A DNA stretch of 64,000 nt from CAVYGM01 sp963768025. GTDB taxonomy: Bacteria > Bacteroidota > Bacteroidia > Cytophagales > Spirosomataceae. The notes beneath the pieces were generated by a model. That model did not search any database and had not been told where the DNA came from. It was given only the letters and a program-made list of their open reading frames with translations. The stretch is from positions 62,001 through 126,000 of the forward strand of contig CAVYGM010000011.1 in NCBI GenBank assembly GCA_963768025.1, given 5' to 3'. This document shows positions 54,815-63,206 of this stretch, piece by piece; the stretch's first letter is position 1; every line of letters starts with the position of its first letter. The position numbers and the translations under genes were made by a program.

Positions 54815-54876
54815 TCCTCCCTTTTTAGGGAGGAAATCTAAGAAAACGGACAGTGGCCTCCCGCTGTCCGTTTTTT
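54815..54876 (+). terminator. Two hairpins ending the uronate cluster
   Basis: A first hairpin, TCCTCCCT/AGGGAGGA (54815-54834), is followed by a classic terminator: AACGGACAG/CTGTCCGTT stem with T6 (54843-54876). Confidence 0.85.
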
Positions 54877-54895
54877 GCGTTTGGTACTACTCCCC

Positions 54896-55098
54896 TTAAG
54901 AAACATCAGAACCCAGCAGCTCGATCAGTTCTTTCTCGGCCAGATTTTTCATAACTCATGTAGCGGCAGCAGTCGGCTACCGTTTTCATACTGAGGACCC
55001 AAGGGAAAGAAAAAACAGAAGCCGCTCGCTAAGTATTCGAAGCGCGGAATCGGGTGAATGCGTATCTTGGGGGAGCAGAAAAACTGTGGCAATTTCCC
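54896..55098 (-). pseudogene. Gene fragment on the minus strand before the first caspase gene
   Basis: Two abutting minus-strand frames read like the end of one real protein: IRIHPIPRFEYLASG, FFPLGPQYENGSRLLPLHEL, then after a one-base slip MKNLAEKELIELLGSDVS and a TAA. No start codon is present; a TGA closes the frame at 55099. The family is not recognised. It suggests that the caspase gene was inserted beside, or arose next to, a truncated gene. The 347-bp gap from eda to the caspase holds nothing else but the terminators. Confidence 0.35.
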
Positions 55099-55117
55099 TC
55101 AAATTTTCACTACCCCC

Positions 55118-57049
55118 ATGAGCACCATACACGCCCTACTTGTTGGAATAAATACCTACCCCCACGTGCCCAAGCTGAACTGCTGCGTAGAGGATGCGGG
55201 AAAAATGGAAACCTACCTTCAGCTCCACAAACCCGAGCAATATACCCTCAGTAGTCGCAAGCTACTCAACGAGGAAGCTACCAAAGAGGGGATAGTGGAC
55301 GCCATCATGAGTCAGTTGAGCGAGGCCGCGCCGGGCGATCTGCTGGTGCTGTATTTCTCGGGCCACGGCTGCCAGGAGGTACCCGACCCCGAGTGGGAAC
55401 GGCTCGACAACGGCCGCAAGCTGGAATCGCTGGTGTGCTATGATTTTGATTTTGCGGGCAATGGCGTGCTGGCCGATAAGGAACTGCGGTTTCTGCTGCC
55501 GATGCTTTCGCAGGAGAACGCCGTGGATATCGTCACGATCATCGACTGCTGCCATTCGGGCGACCTGACGCGCGGGGATCTCCAACCCAAAAAACTGGAT
55601 AGACTCTCGCCCCTACGCCGCTGGGAGCAATTCATTTTCAACGAAGACCTACCCTACGCAACGGTACAAAGTGCAACGAGCCTGGACGACATCCTGCCCC
55701 TTGCCGATCACATCCACTTGGCGGCCTGTCTCGATCAGGAGCTGGCCTATGAGTCGGCGGGCGGGGGCGTATTCACGACGGTGCTGCTGGAGGTACTGCG
55801 GCAGGCTGAGAACCGCATCAGCTACCTGAATTTGCAGAGCCGTATTCACTCGTTTGTCCGAAACAAATTTACCCAAACGCCGCAGATTCAGGCTCAGAGC
55901 AAGAACGAGGAGATTCTGAACACTCCCTTTTTGAAGGGTACCACCGGCGGAGGACGGTCGCGGTACAACCTTACTTTTTCCAGGGAGCTCGGGGGCTGGA
56001 AACTTGATATTGGCCAGATCCATGGATTACCAGCGGATGGTACCCTCTCGATTCCGGTTTTTTCGAATACCAATCAGCTACTCACTACGGCCACCATCAG
56101 CCAGGTACTTTTGAGCACTGCCACCGTGGAGCCGACAGATGCGGCTGTACTAGACCCGTCGGTGGCCTATTACACCGAAATCACGGGCTTGTCCCAAACC
56201 ACTACGAGCGTTTACCTGCAAGGCAACATTCTGGGGGTAAGTGTTTTGAAAAACTATCTGGAACAGGAGGCCGGAGAGCTGCTTAAATACAGCATTGCTC
56301 TTACCGACGACATCGCGCTGGCGGAGTATAGTGTGGTCGCTTTCTCGAAAAAAACGGCGGGTTTGACCGTGAAGGGGTACTGCATTTGGCCCCCACTATT
56401 ACTAAAAGAGGAAGCCTTGTCACAACTGGACGAAGGCCGGGCGTTTTCTGATCCGGTGAAGGAATTTACCGAGGAGTCGGCGGCGGATGTACTGGGGTAC
56501 CTCAAAAAAATGGCCCACTGGAACTATGTGCGTGGCATACAGAACACGGCTGCCAACGGTCTGAATGATTTGCTCGATTTGCAGATAGAGAAGGCAACAG
56601 GCGAGCTAGTGGATATTGATGAGCTAACGAAGTTAAATCTGGTAGTAGGAGAAAAAATCAAGTTCAAAATCACCAACACCTCGCCCGCTCAGAAACTGTA
56701 CGTGTATTGCTTCCTGATGACGCAGGAATTCGGCGTGGAATCCCTGATTGATGACAACGCCTATGAACTAGGTAGCGAGAAAGCCGTAAACGCCCCCCGC
56801 ACTAAGTTTATCACCGTCAGCCCCAACAGTACCCCGCTACCTTACGAAACCGTCTGGATAAAACTACTGTATGCTAACGAACGCATCAGCCTGCTCACTT
56901 TCAAGCAGGAAGGGCTGAAAGCTACCCGTGGTGCCAAAGGCCTTGATCGGGGAGATACCCCCGAGCCTAAGCTCGTCGAGCCGAATTGGGGCACGCAGAC
57001 CTTTGAACTGCGGCTGGCCATTAACTCAAAAGATTCTTCGCCTGGCTAA
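55118..57049 (+). CDS. Metacaspase-like caspase-domain protease with DUF4384-like C terminus
   Basis: 643 residues from the ATG at 55118 (MSTIHALLVGINTYP), preferred to an in-frame start 60 bp earlier. Residues 1 to about 260 are a C14 caspase domain: catalytic His83 in LVLYFSGHG and Cys145 in IIDCCHSGD, the metacaspase form, which usually cuts after Arg or Lys. The middle is beta-rich. Residues about 540-600 (LNLVVGEKIKFKITNTSPA...LYVYCFLM) resemble DUF4384, a domain often joined to bacterial caspases. There is no signal peptide, so it should be cytosolic. The 3' end overlaps the convergent second caspase gene by 29 bp. Substrate and trigger unknown. Confidence 0.9.
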   Translation: MSTIHALLVGINTYPHVPKLNCCVEDAGKMETYLQLHKPEQYTLSSRKLLNEEATKEGIVDAIMSQLSEAAPGDLLVLYFSGHGCQEVPDPEWERLDNGRKLESLVCYDFDFAGNGVLADKELRFLLPMLSQENAVDIVTIIDCCHSGDLTRGDLQPKKLDRLSPLRRWEQFIFNEDLPYATVQSATSLDDILPLADHIHLAACLDQELAYESAGGGVFTTVLLEVLRQAENRISYLNLQSRIHSFVRNKFTQTPQIQAQSKNEEILNTPFLKGTTGGGRSRYNLTFSRELGGWKLDIGQIHGLPADGTLSIPVFSNTNQLLTTATISQVLLSTATVEPTDAAVLDPSVAYYTEITGLSQTTTSVYLQGNILGVSVLKNYLEQEAGELLKYSIALTDDIALAEYSVVAFSKKTAGLTVKGYCIWPPLLLKEEALSQLDEGRAFSDPVKEFTEESAADVLGYLKKMAHWNYVRGIQNTAANGLNDLLDLQIEKATGELVDIDELTKLNLVVGEKIKFKITNTSPAQKLYVYCFLMTQEFGVESLIDDNAYELGSEKAVNAPRTKFITVSPNSTPLPYETVWIKLLYANERISLLTFKQEGLKATRGAKGLDRGDTPEPKLVEPNWGTQTFELRLAINSKDSSPG

Positions 57050-59546
57050 TCCAGTTAGTGAGGGTATCGGCCGTCACCTTGACTTGTGTCACGAGGGTAG
57101 TGAACTGATTCACATCCGTTTCCAGCTGAATCAGACTTTCCAAATCCTGGATGCCCGCTTTTTTGAGTTTTTGCTGTTCGCCAAATTTTATTCCCGCAAT
57201 ATCCGCCAGCTTTGGGCTTTGGAGCAGGGTCGAAAATTGGGTGACGGTAGTGGTGATGTTTTCCCAATCGGTAGCGCTAAGCCGGAAGTACTCCTTTTGC
57301 TCCTCGCTCATTTCGCAGCTAGTAGCCATAGCGGTCATGTACTCCCGGACGGTCTGAATGGGTAGGCCGAGCGTGTGGGCTACCTCCTTATCAAATCCCT
57401 TTTTGAGCGGCTCTTGCGGGTTCTTTTTGTATTCGAAGATGGTCAACTGGTAAATACTGCTCACCACGGATGCATCCAAGTCCGGATTTGTACCTATGTC
57501 TTTGGTGGACTCGTAGCCAAAAGTTTCCGGCAGAAACGACGCCAGCGCTTCCCAACTACTGAACACCGAATCTGTTTTTAGTTTGGGGGCAATCTGAATC
57601 AGCAAGCTACCAGCGGGCAAAAGTGCCGGGTTGGTTGACGCCCTTCGGATCACTTCCCGCAAGCCAAAGCTGATCATGGGCGGCTGCATAAACTGAAAGG
57701 TTTCGTTCTTGTAGTCGTCCATAAAGTCCGTAGTCATGAGCTTGATGGCCTGCACGTCGGGGGACTCCGCACCCAATAAATTGCTCAGGTTCCTGGCCAC
57801 GATCCGAAAATACTGTTCCTTCCGTTCAATTAATTCGGGATGTTCTTTCTCAAAAAACTCATTGTAAAACGCTGCATTCTCAGCCCGCCCTTTCAGCAAA
57901 ATGTACGCAGCCAGGAGTCCCCGCATGGGTTCCTGAAACTTCCCCTCAAACAGATCGTCCAGCAGCCCTACTGGCACGCTCCCGTGGGCATTCTGCAAAA
58001 AGCGGGTGGCGGCGTCAATCTTGCTTTCTACCGAATCCTGCGGACTGTAGGCATTGAACCCCTCCCAAACGGCCGCTAAATAGATACGGGCTGTTTCAAA
58101 TACGGGTACTTTGTTAAACAGCATGAAAAGCTGCGTTTGCCGGTTGTCAAAAAGGTACAGGGGCATTTGCCGCTTCGGCTCTGCCGAGTACACCAGGTAG
58201 TACAGTCCAGCCGGGGCTTTGATGGAGTAGTTTAGGTAGCCATCTCTCAGGTAGAGGGTTTTGTCGTTGTTATCGTGGTACAAATCCTCTTCCCCAAAGC
58301 GCGTGATTACCGTGCCCCGCTCGTCGCGCAGTTCCAGATCGGCATTCATGCGTACATTCGGATCGACCAGCTCCCGTTTTTCGTAGCGAATAAAAATCAG
58401 CAGTCCGGCGTTGGCATCGCCCGCCAGTGCTTTAGTTGGATTTTGGGAAGCATTCTGAGCCGGATAGCATTGGTACTCATGGTCATTGGGCGCTACCATC
58501 AGGCTTTTGAAGCCAATGATGTGTTCAGAATTGGCTGTCAGATCTACTTCTTCGGTGAGGCAAGAATCGGTAAATTCGCTAACAATGAAATACTTTCCCT
58601 GAAATAAAGGAATTTTAAAAGAAGCCTGCTTCGGAACCACCACCACTTCGTTGAATACATCGTATACCGTCACACTTTGGAAGTTGGGATCTCCCTGCGG
58701 AACGCTCACTTTAAGCACCGCAGTATCATCCGAATAGGTGTACTGTACGGGTTGTTGGGTTGTTTTAAGAAAAACCTGCTCAAAATCCTGCGGAACAAAC
58801 TCATTCAAACACCTTGGTTTCTGCTTTTGTTTGGAGCGCCGGGGTACCTCGCGCATGAGGTAGTTGAGCAGCGATTTGTACGTGATCTGTCCGTTGGCTA
58901 CCGCCGCTTCGCCCATGAGTCCATCCAGCAGGGCGGTTGTAAAAAAGCCCCGCACGTGCTCACCATCCTGGCTTTGGGCTTCGAAAGAGGGACTTAGGTA
59001 CTCCGAAGCATAAAATACAATAGATTTTACCTGAGGACTACCCTGCGCGGGAGGGGGTACCGTCAGGAACGGCGGACGCCCGATCACGTTGGTATCCCGT
59101 ACCCGACAGCAATCCAGAAAAATAACGATTTCCTTAAAAAGCCCCGATTTCTTGATGATTTCCAGGTAGCTGTTGGTACTCAGGTTATCGCCCTTCAATG
59201 CCCTCGACCAGTAGGGCAGGCACAGTCCCACATCGGTGGTGTCCAGCCCCAGGCCGTGGCCGCTAAAATAAAAGTACAGCCGGTTGGGTTCCTGGCCCTG
59301 CGCTATGGCCGTCCGGGCCAGGTCCATCAGGTCATTGAGTTTGGGATCAATGTCGTACTGAGTGGGCCGGGGCGGGGCGGGATCAATGGATGATAGTAGC
59401 CTCACGCAATTTTCCTCCTTAACCCCAGCCGCGGTGGTAACCCACTGTCCAAAAGCTTCAGCGTCCTTCTTTGCCCCTTTTAGGTTGCTGAAACCCGGGT
59501 AGTCGTCTATGCCCACAATGAACGCGTAATCGTTTGGATTTGCCAT
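57021..59546 (-). CDS. Large caspase-domain protein with helix-hairpin-helix-like C terminus
   Basis: 841 residues. N-terminal C14 caspase domain: start AFIVGIDDYPGFSNLKGAKKD, His97 in YFYFSGHGLG, Cys147 in IFLDCCRVRD. It then has beta-sandwich-like segments (TAVLKVSVPQGDPNFQSVTV; GYLNYSIKAPAGLYYLVYSA) and a long helical region. Near residue 780 comes LADIAGIKFGEQQKLKKAGI, which looks like a DUF4332-type helix-hairpin-helix and could mediate DNA or protein contacts. No membrane segment or signal. It is the last gene of a three-gene leftward operon, 12 bp after the hydrolase gene. Substrate unknown. Confidence 0.88.
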   Translation of the reverse strand: MANPNDYAFIVGIDDYPGFSNLKGAKKDAEAFGQWVTTAAGVKEENCVRLLSSIDPAPPRPTQYDIDPKLNDLMDLARTAIAQGQEPNRLYFYFSGHGLGLDTTDVGLCLPYWSRALKGDNLSTNSYLEIIKKSGLFKEIVIFLDCCRVRDTNVIGRPPFLTVPPPAQGSPQVKSIVFYASEYLSPSFEAQSQDGEHVRGFFTTALLDGLMGEAAVANGQITYKSLLNYLMREVPRRSKQKQKPRCLNEFVPQDFEQVFLKTTQQPVQYTYSDDTAVLKVSVPQGDPNFQSVTVYDVFNEVVVVPKQASFKIPLFQGKYFIVSEFTDSCLTEEVDLTANSEHIIGFKSLMVAPNDHEYQCYPAQNASQNPTKALAGDANAGLLIFIRYEKRELVDPNVRMNADLELRDERGTVITRFGEEDLYHDNNDKTLYLRDGYLNYSIKAPAGLYYLVYSAEPKRQMPLYLFDNRQTQLFMLFNKVPVFETARIYLAAVWEGFNAYSPQDSVESKIDAATRFLQNAHGSVPVGLLDDLFEGKFQEPMRGLLAAYILLKGRAENAAFYNEFFEKEHPELIERKEQYFRIVARNLSNLLGAESPDVQAIKLMTTDFMDDYKNETFQFMQPPMISFGLREVIRRASTNPALLPAGSLLIQIAPKLKTDSVFSSWEALASFLPETFGYESTKDIGTNPDLDASVVSSIYQLTIFEYKKNPQEPLKKGFDKEVAHTLGLPIQTVREYMTAMATSCEMSEEQKEYFRLSATDWENITTTVTQFSTLLQSPKLADIAGIKFGEQQKLKKAGIQDLESLIQLETDVNQFTTLVTQVKVTADTLTNWISQAKNLLS

Positions 59547-59558
59547 GATAAGCCGGGG

Positions 59559-60992
59559 TTAGGTAGTTTGCGTAGCGATGTGTTTCAGGCTCGCCAGCGT
59601 GAGCGGGTCGTTGTCAAAATCACCGTGGGTGGCGGAACTACACCGAAAACCATCCAGGGCGGCTTCCAGTGTAATGGGGCTGATGAGGTTGGTTTCATTA
59701 AAAAACGTGCTCACTGCCTTAAAAATAGTCGGATCAGTATAGGTGTTGCTTTTGGTCAGAAAGCGCTGCATCCCCAGAATGGGCGTATCGGTTTCTTCCT
59801 CAAACAAACCCGATACCAGGTAGAGCAACGAATGGGTGTATACGTGCTGAAGCAACTGGTTCATGCGCTCGCCCTCGTCGGTCATGGTGTACATGCGCAG
59901 GTTCTCAAACCGGTCGGGTTGGGTGAGGATCTCTTTATAAAACAAATCGGTACGACAGGCCGGTGCCAGCAGGAACAGGTTGCGCACGGGAATTTCCTTC
60001 CCCTGCAGGGCAGCGTTTTTGAGTAGGTTGCACACCGCAATGGACCCCGCGCTGTGGCCACACAGATCCAGCTTGAAATCAGAGTGCTTCTGCTGGTAGT
60101 CGTATAATTTGCCCCAGAAGTAGGTACCCACGTGCTGATTCTGACCCGACAGTCCCGTGTTGGACTTCCACATCCCGTCCTCAGCGATGGCCTTCATGCC
60201 GCTCCACATCCATTTGCCAAAATCGGCCAGATAGAGCTCCCGCAGCACCTCCTCCACAATGGTGGGGTACAGGCTATGGTCTGTTTTCCTAATGTAGCGC
60301 CTGATCACTTTGACCACGATCGCGGCTAGCGCTTTCAGAACCGCCAGGGTTATGGGGCCTTTTGCGCCCTCCTCGGTATTGTCCAGGGCATATTTCTGAT
60401 CGAAGAGTTCGGTTTGGGGAGCCTCAGTTTCCAGCAGGGTAGCCACCTCCGATTGCGTCGTAATTTCCTCTTCCAATTCCAGGAAAACCTCGTCTTCAAT
60501 GATGTACAGCTCCGCTTCCCTGATCTGATCTGATTTGCCCCGTGCTACGGGTTCGAAATCTTCCAGAGGTCGGGTCTTTGCTAGTTCTTCCCGCACCTCC
60601 GGGTAGCCCATATCTGCCATACCCCGAGCTCCGTCCACGTTCAGTCCCAGTTTGCTGCCTACCTTCCGGGCCACAATTTCCAGAATCTTCTTGAACAGGG
60701 CCGTGCTGCTGATTTTGTCCAGATTCCGGGTGACGGTTTCGCCAAAGCCTGTTTCCCACACGAAGGATACCACGTGGACGTCCGTTCCGGCAAATGTATC
60801 GATCATGCGTTGCGCAGTTTCTTCGCCGTCTTCCTCCTTCACCAGTCCACCGTGGAAGTGAATGAGCATTTTGCGCACACTGTTTGCTTCCAGATGATCA
60901 AAAAGGGCGTCAATATCCGGCTGAGGCGTAGAGCTGCCTTGGAAGGTACCGTGCTCGCCGACGTTTACGTAGTGTAGTTTTGAAAGAGTCAT
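59559..60992 (-). CDS. Alpha/beta-hydrolase (GHSAG lipase/esterase-like) in the caspase operon
   Basis: 477 residues. The nucleophile elbow is LDLCGHSAGSIAVC (Ser314), and an oxyanion-type HFHGG lies near residues 45-49. Between them is a large helical insertion (about 85-290) with an acidic part (EDEVFLELEEEITTQSE) and a hydrophobic stretch (LAVLKALAAIVVKVI) that might touch membranes. FLLAPACRTDLFY follows the serine, as in lipases. No export signal. Its stop is 12 bp from the caspase start, so the two are surely co-expressed. A membrane-lipid or ester substrate, possibly gated by proteolysis of the insertion, is inference. Confidence 0.82.
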   Translation of the reverse strand: MTLSKLHYVNVGEHGTFQGSSTPQPDIDALFDHLEANSVRKMLIHFHGGLVKEEDGEETAQRMIDTFAGTDVHVVSFVWETGFGETVTRNLDKISSTALFKKILEIVARKVGSKLGLNVDGARGMADMGYPEVREELAKTRPLEDFEPVARGKSDQIREAELYIIEDEVFLELEEEITTQSEVATLLETEAPQTELFDQKYALDNTEEGAKGPITLAVLKALAAIVVKVIRRYIRKTDHSLYPTIVEEVLRELYLADFGKWMWSGMKAIAEDGMWKSNTGLSGQNQHVGTYFWGKLYDYQQKHSDFKLDLCGHSAGSIAVCNLLKNAALQGKEIPVRNLFLLAPACRTDLFYKEILTQPDRFENLRMYTMTDEGERMNQLLQHVYTHSLLYLVSGLFEEETDTPILGMQRFLTKSNTYTDPTIFKAVSTFFNETNLISPITLEAALDGFRCSSATHGDFDNDPLTLASLKHIATQTT

Positions 60993-61076
60993 AAGGGAGT
61001 AGAAATTGGGGATTTTTTTTAGGATTTAGGCTGGCAGGTAGAGCGAATTATCAGTCTGAGCGGACGTTGCTATTCA

Positions 61077-61778
61077 CTACTCCTTATACTGCACCTTTAT
61101 GAATGAATCGGGCCATACGGGGGCTTCTTCGCCGGTGAGCGATCGGGTTTGCATCTCGGCTTCGGGAAACACCTCCTCTTCGTCAAAGAGGGTATAAGAA
61201 AAGCTGTTACCGAACCGTTGCAGCGACTTATCAATGACAGTCATGATGGCCTTGTGCTGGGCGTTGACCTGCCTCACCTGACAGCCGGCGGAAAATTTTC
61301 CGATAATGCTGGACAGCGTCTCTGACGAGCGATGCATATTCATCCCTGATACGTCCTGGTAAAAGTTGCCGTTTACATCCAGTTGCCGCTGAATCTCCCC
61401 ATCCAGACGGTTATCGCGCCAACCCTGAAACTTGCTGTACCCTTGTTTCTGCACTAGGGCAATGTACTTCCCTTTGTGCTTTCCCTTCTCCCAGCATCCC
61501 CTATACTGGCCGGGTTTCAGAACAAAGGTACCCTTTGGATTAAGAAGCTCATTTTTCAGGTAAAAAAGACCCGGATCTACCGTGGCCTCATGAAACAGGT
61601 GGACTATATTCCCCTGCTCATCACCGCAACTAAGGCCCAGCAAGTCGTCAAAGAGGTCCGTTTTGCCGAACCGCTTTCGAATGCCCCAAATATTGACATT
61701 GTAAGGCGTAGTCTCAGGAAAATACGCATACCCTTTGGCCGCATAAGCCGCTTTGATCTGTTCAATGGAAGGTTTCAT
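61077..61778 (-). CDS. Putative L,D-transpeptidase-like (YkuD-type) protein
   Basis: 233 residues, first gene of the leftward caspase operon (84 bp before the hydrolase). PYNVNIWGIRKRFGKTDLF at the start and GMNMHRSSETLS...GKFSAGCQVRQV later recall the His...Ser-x-Gly-Cys signature of YkuD cysteine enzymes that act on peptidoglycan. It resembles proteins often seen in phages as well as bacteria. No signal peptide is visible, which is odd for a wall enzyme and would suit a toxin or a lysis factor. Assignment is tentative. Confidence 0.55.
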   Translation of the reverse strand: MKPSIEQIKAAYAAKGYAYFPETTPYNVNIWGIRKRFGKTDLFDDLLGLSCGDEQGNIVHLFHEATVDPGLFYLKNELLNPKGTFVLKPGQYRGCWEKGKHKGKYIALVQKQGYSKFQGWRDNRLDGEIQRQLDVNGNFYQDVSGMNMHRSSETLSSIIGKFSAGCQVRQVNAQHKAIMTVIDKSLQRFGNSFSYTLFDEEEVFPEAEMQTRSLTGEEAPVWPDSFIKVQYKE

Positions 61779-61911
61779 GGAAAAAACGAGTTGTTGGTTA
61801 CCAGAAAGGAAATTTAATCAACAGAATGGCAACTAATCAATTTTTGAAGTGATAATTTTAAGAAAATTATTTTCCGGTAATGGGTTAGCGCCCCGCCGAT
61901 TTTCACCTCAT

Positions 61912-61966
61912 CCAGAAGTCCTTCTCCTATTAGGAGAAGGACTTCTGGTAGGAGAAGGGCTTTTTT
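61912..61966. repeat. 37-bp palindrome plus third half-copy
   Basis: CCAGAAGTCCTTCTCCTA and its exact complement (18-bp arms, one T between them, 61912-61948) are followed at once by a related arm TAGGAGAAGGGCTTTTTT. The left arm can pair with either right arm. The second choice ends in T6 and would be a terminator, so two alternative folds compete. Confidence 0.8.
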
Positions 61967-62045
61967 GAAGGAGTTCCATACACAACAACCATTAAAAAAA
62001 TGTCAACTAAGTTTACACTAACACAACCACTAACAGCTCTTTCAT

Positions 62046-62141
62046 AAGCCGCCTATTTTTTTGGCCTGTGGGCGTAGGCCTTGTTCAGGCCAAAAAAGTC
62101 AAGCGGCTTTGAGAGAGCGGGCCGCAATGGAATTGGCCCGC
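62046..62141. repeat. Nested stems, candidate structured RNA or dispersed repeat
   Basis: Outer stem AAGCCGC (62046-62052) / GCGGCTT (62103-62109) encloses inner stem TTTTTTGGCCTG (62057-62068) / CAGGCCAAAAAA (62086-62097). A separate hairpin GCGGGCC/GGCCCGC (62117-62141) follows. The 472-bp gap 61779-62250 has no convincing gene; a small ORF crossing this repeat has repeat-like composition. Confidence 0.55.
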
Positions 62142-62250
62142 CCGGAGGAGCGTCTACCGGCCGTGAGGGCGAAAGCTAGCACAGCCAATAACTTCGAATT
62201 CGAAGCATATAAGACTATCAAATCAACCAATCTCAAGCAGCCACAAAACT

Positions 62251-63064
62251 ATGAGACCCTACTATATACTCTTCCTAATCGTAACCCTCCCCCTCACCAC
62301 CCACGCCCAATGGAAACTCGTGTGGGCCGATGAATTCAACGCCGAAGGTACCCCTAACCCCAAAAACTGGACCTACGAGCGGGGCTTTGTCCGCAACGAA
62401 GAGGCACAGTGGTACCAGCCCGAAAACGCCTACTGCCGCGGCGGACTGCTGATTATCGAAGCCCGCAAAGAGCAGAAACCTAACCCTGACTTACAAGCCC
62501 AACAGTACCAGTTGGCGCACCAATCGCCCCCAGATTGAGTATACCTCCGCCTGCCTCATCAGCCGCGGCCTGCACCAATGGCAGTACGGACGCTTCGAGA
62601 TGCGGGCCCGGATTGACACCCGCGCGGGCCTGTGGCCGGCCTTCTGGACGCTGGGGGTAGCGGGCGAATGGCCCGAGAACGGGGAGATTGACATCATGGA
62701 GTACTACAGGGGTATGTTGCTGGCCAACTACGCCTGGGGCTCGGGGCAACCGTACAAGGCCCGCTGGGACGACCTCAAAAAGCCCATCACGGACTTTGAA
62801 GCCGACTGGACGCAGAAATTCCACGTCTGGCGCATGGATTGGGACGAGAAAAGCATCAAAATCTACGTAGACGACCAGCTCCTGAACGAGGTGGACCTGG
62901 AAAGCACCTACAACCCCGGCCCGGAGAAAACCAACCCCTTCCGGCGGCCCCACTACCTGCTCCTCAACCTCGCCATCGGCGGCCAAAACGGCGGCGACCC
63001 CACCGGCACCGATTTCCCCAGCCGCTTTGAGGTAGATTATGTGCGGGTGTACCAGAAGGAGTAG
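62251..63064 (+). pseudogene. Secreted GH16 beta-glucanase with one frameshift
   Basis: The first 80 codons (signal peptide ending TTHAQ, then WKLVWADEFNAEGTPNPKNW and NAYCRGGLLIIEARKE) are in one frame. From about 62490 the rest reads YKPNSTSWRTNRPQIEYTSA, RFEMRARIDTRAGLWPAFWT and the catalytic GEIDIMEYY (ExDxxE), ending in DYVRVYQKE. A single extra T in GACTTACAAG accounts for the shift. It would cut beta-1,3 (laminarin-type) or mixed glucans outside the cell. Only the damaged base prevents a full-length product. Confidence 0.9.
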
Positions 63065-63206
63065 GGCGACCTATTGCATAAAAGACAAAGTTTCTCCTGA
63101 TTCTCAGCCGCGTACCGTTTGATAAATTTTCGAGTAGGTTACACCAGCAAGCTTATTTTTCAATATATTACATTTTGAATTTGCGCTTTCAAAAACAGGA
63201 GACACC

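Noticed and set aside
55118..61778. Gasdermin partner for the caspases
   Set aside because: I looked for a small pore-forming gasdermin-like ORF beside the proteases and found none within the window.
62061..62333. 90-codon plus-strand ORF before the glucanase
   Set aside because: Runs through the nested-stem repeat and into the GH16 signal peptide in another frame.
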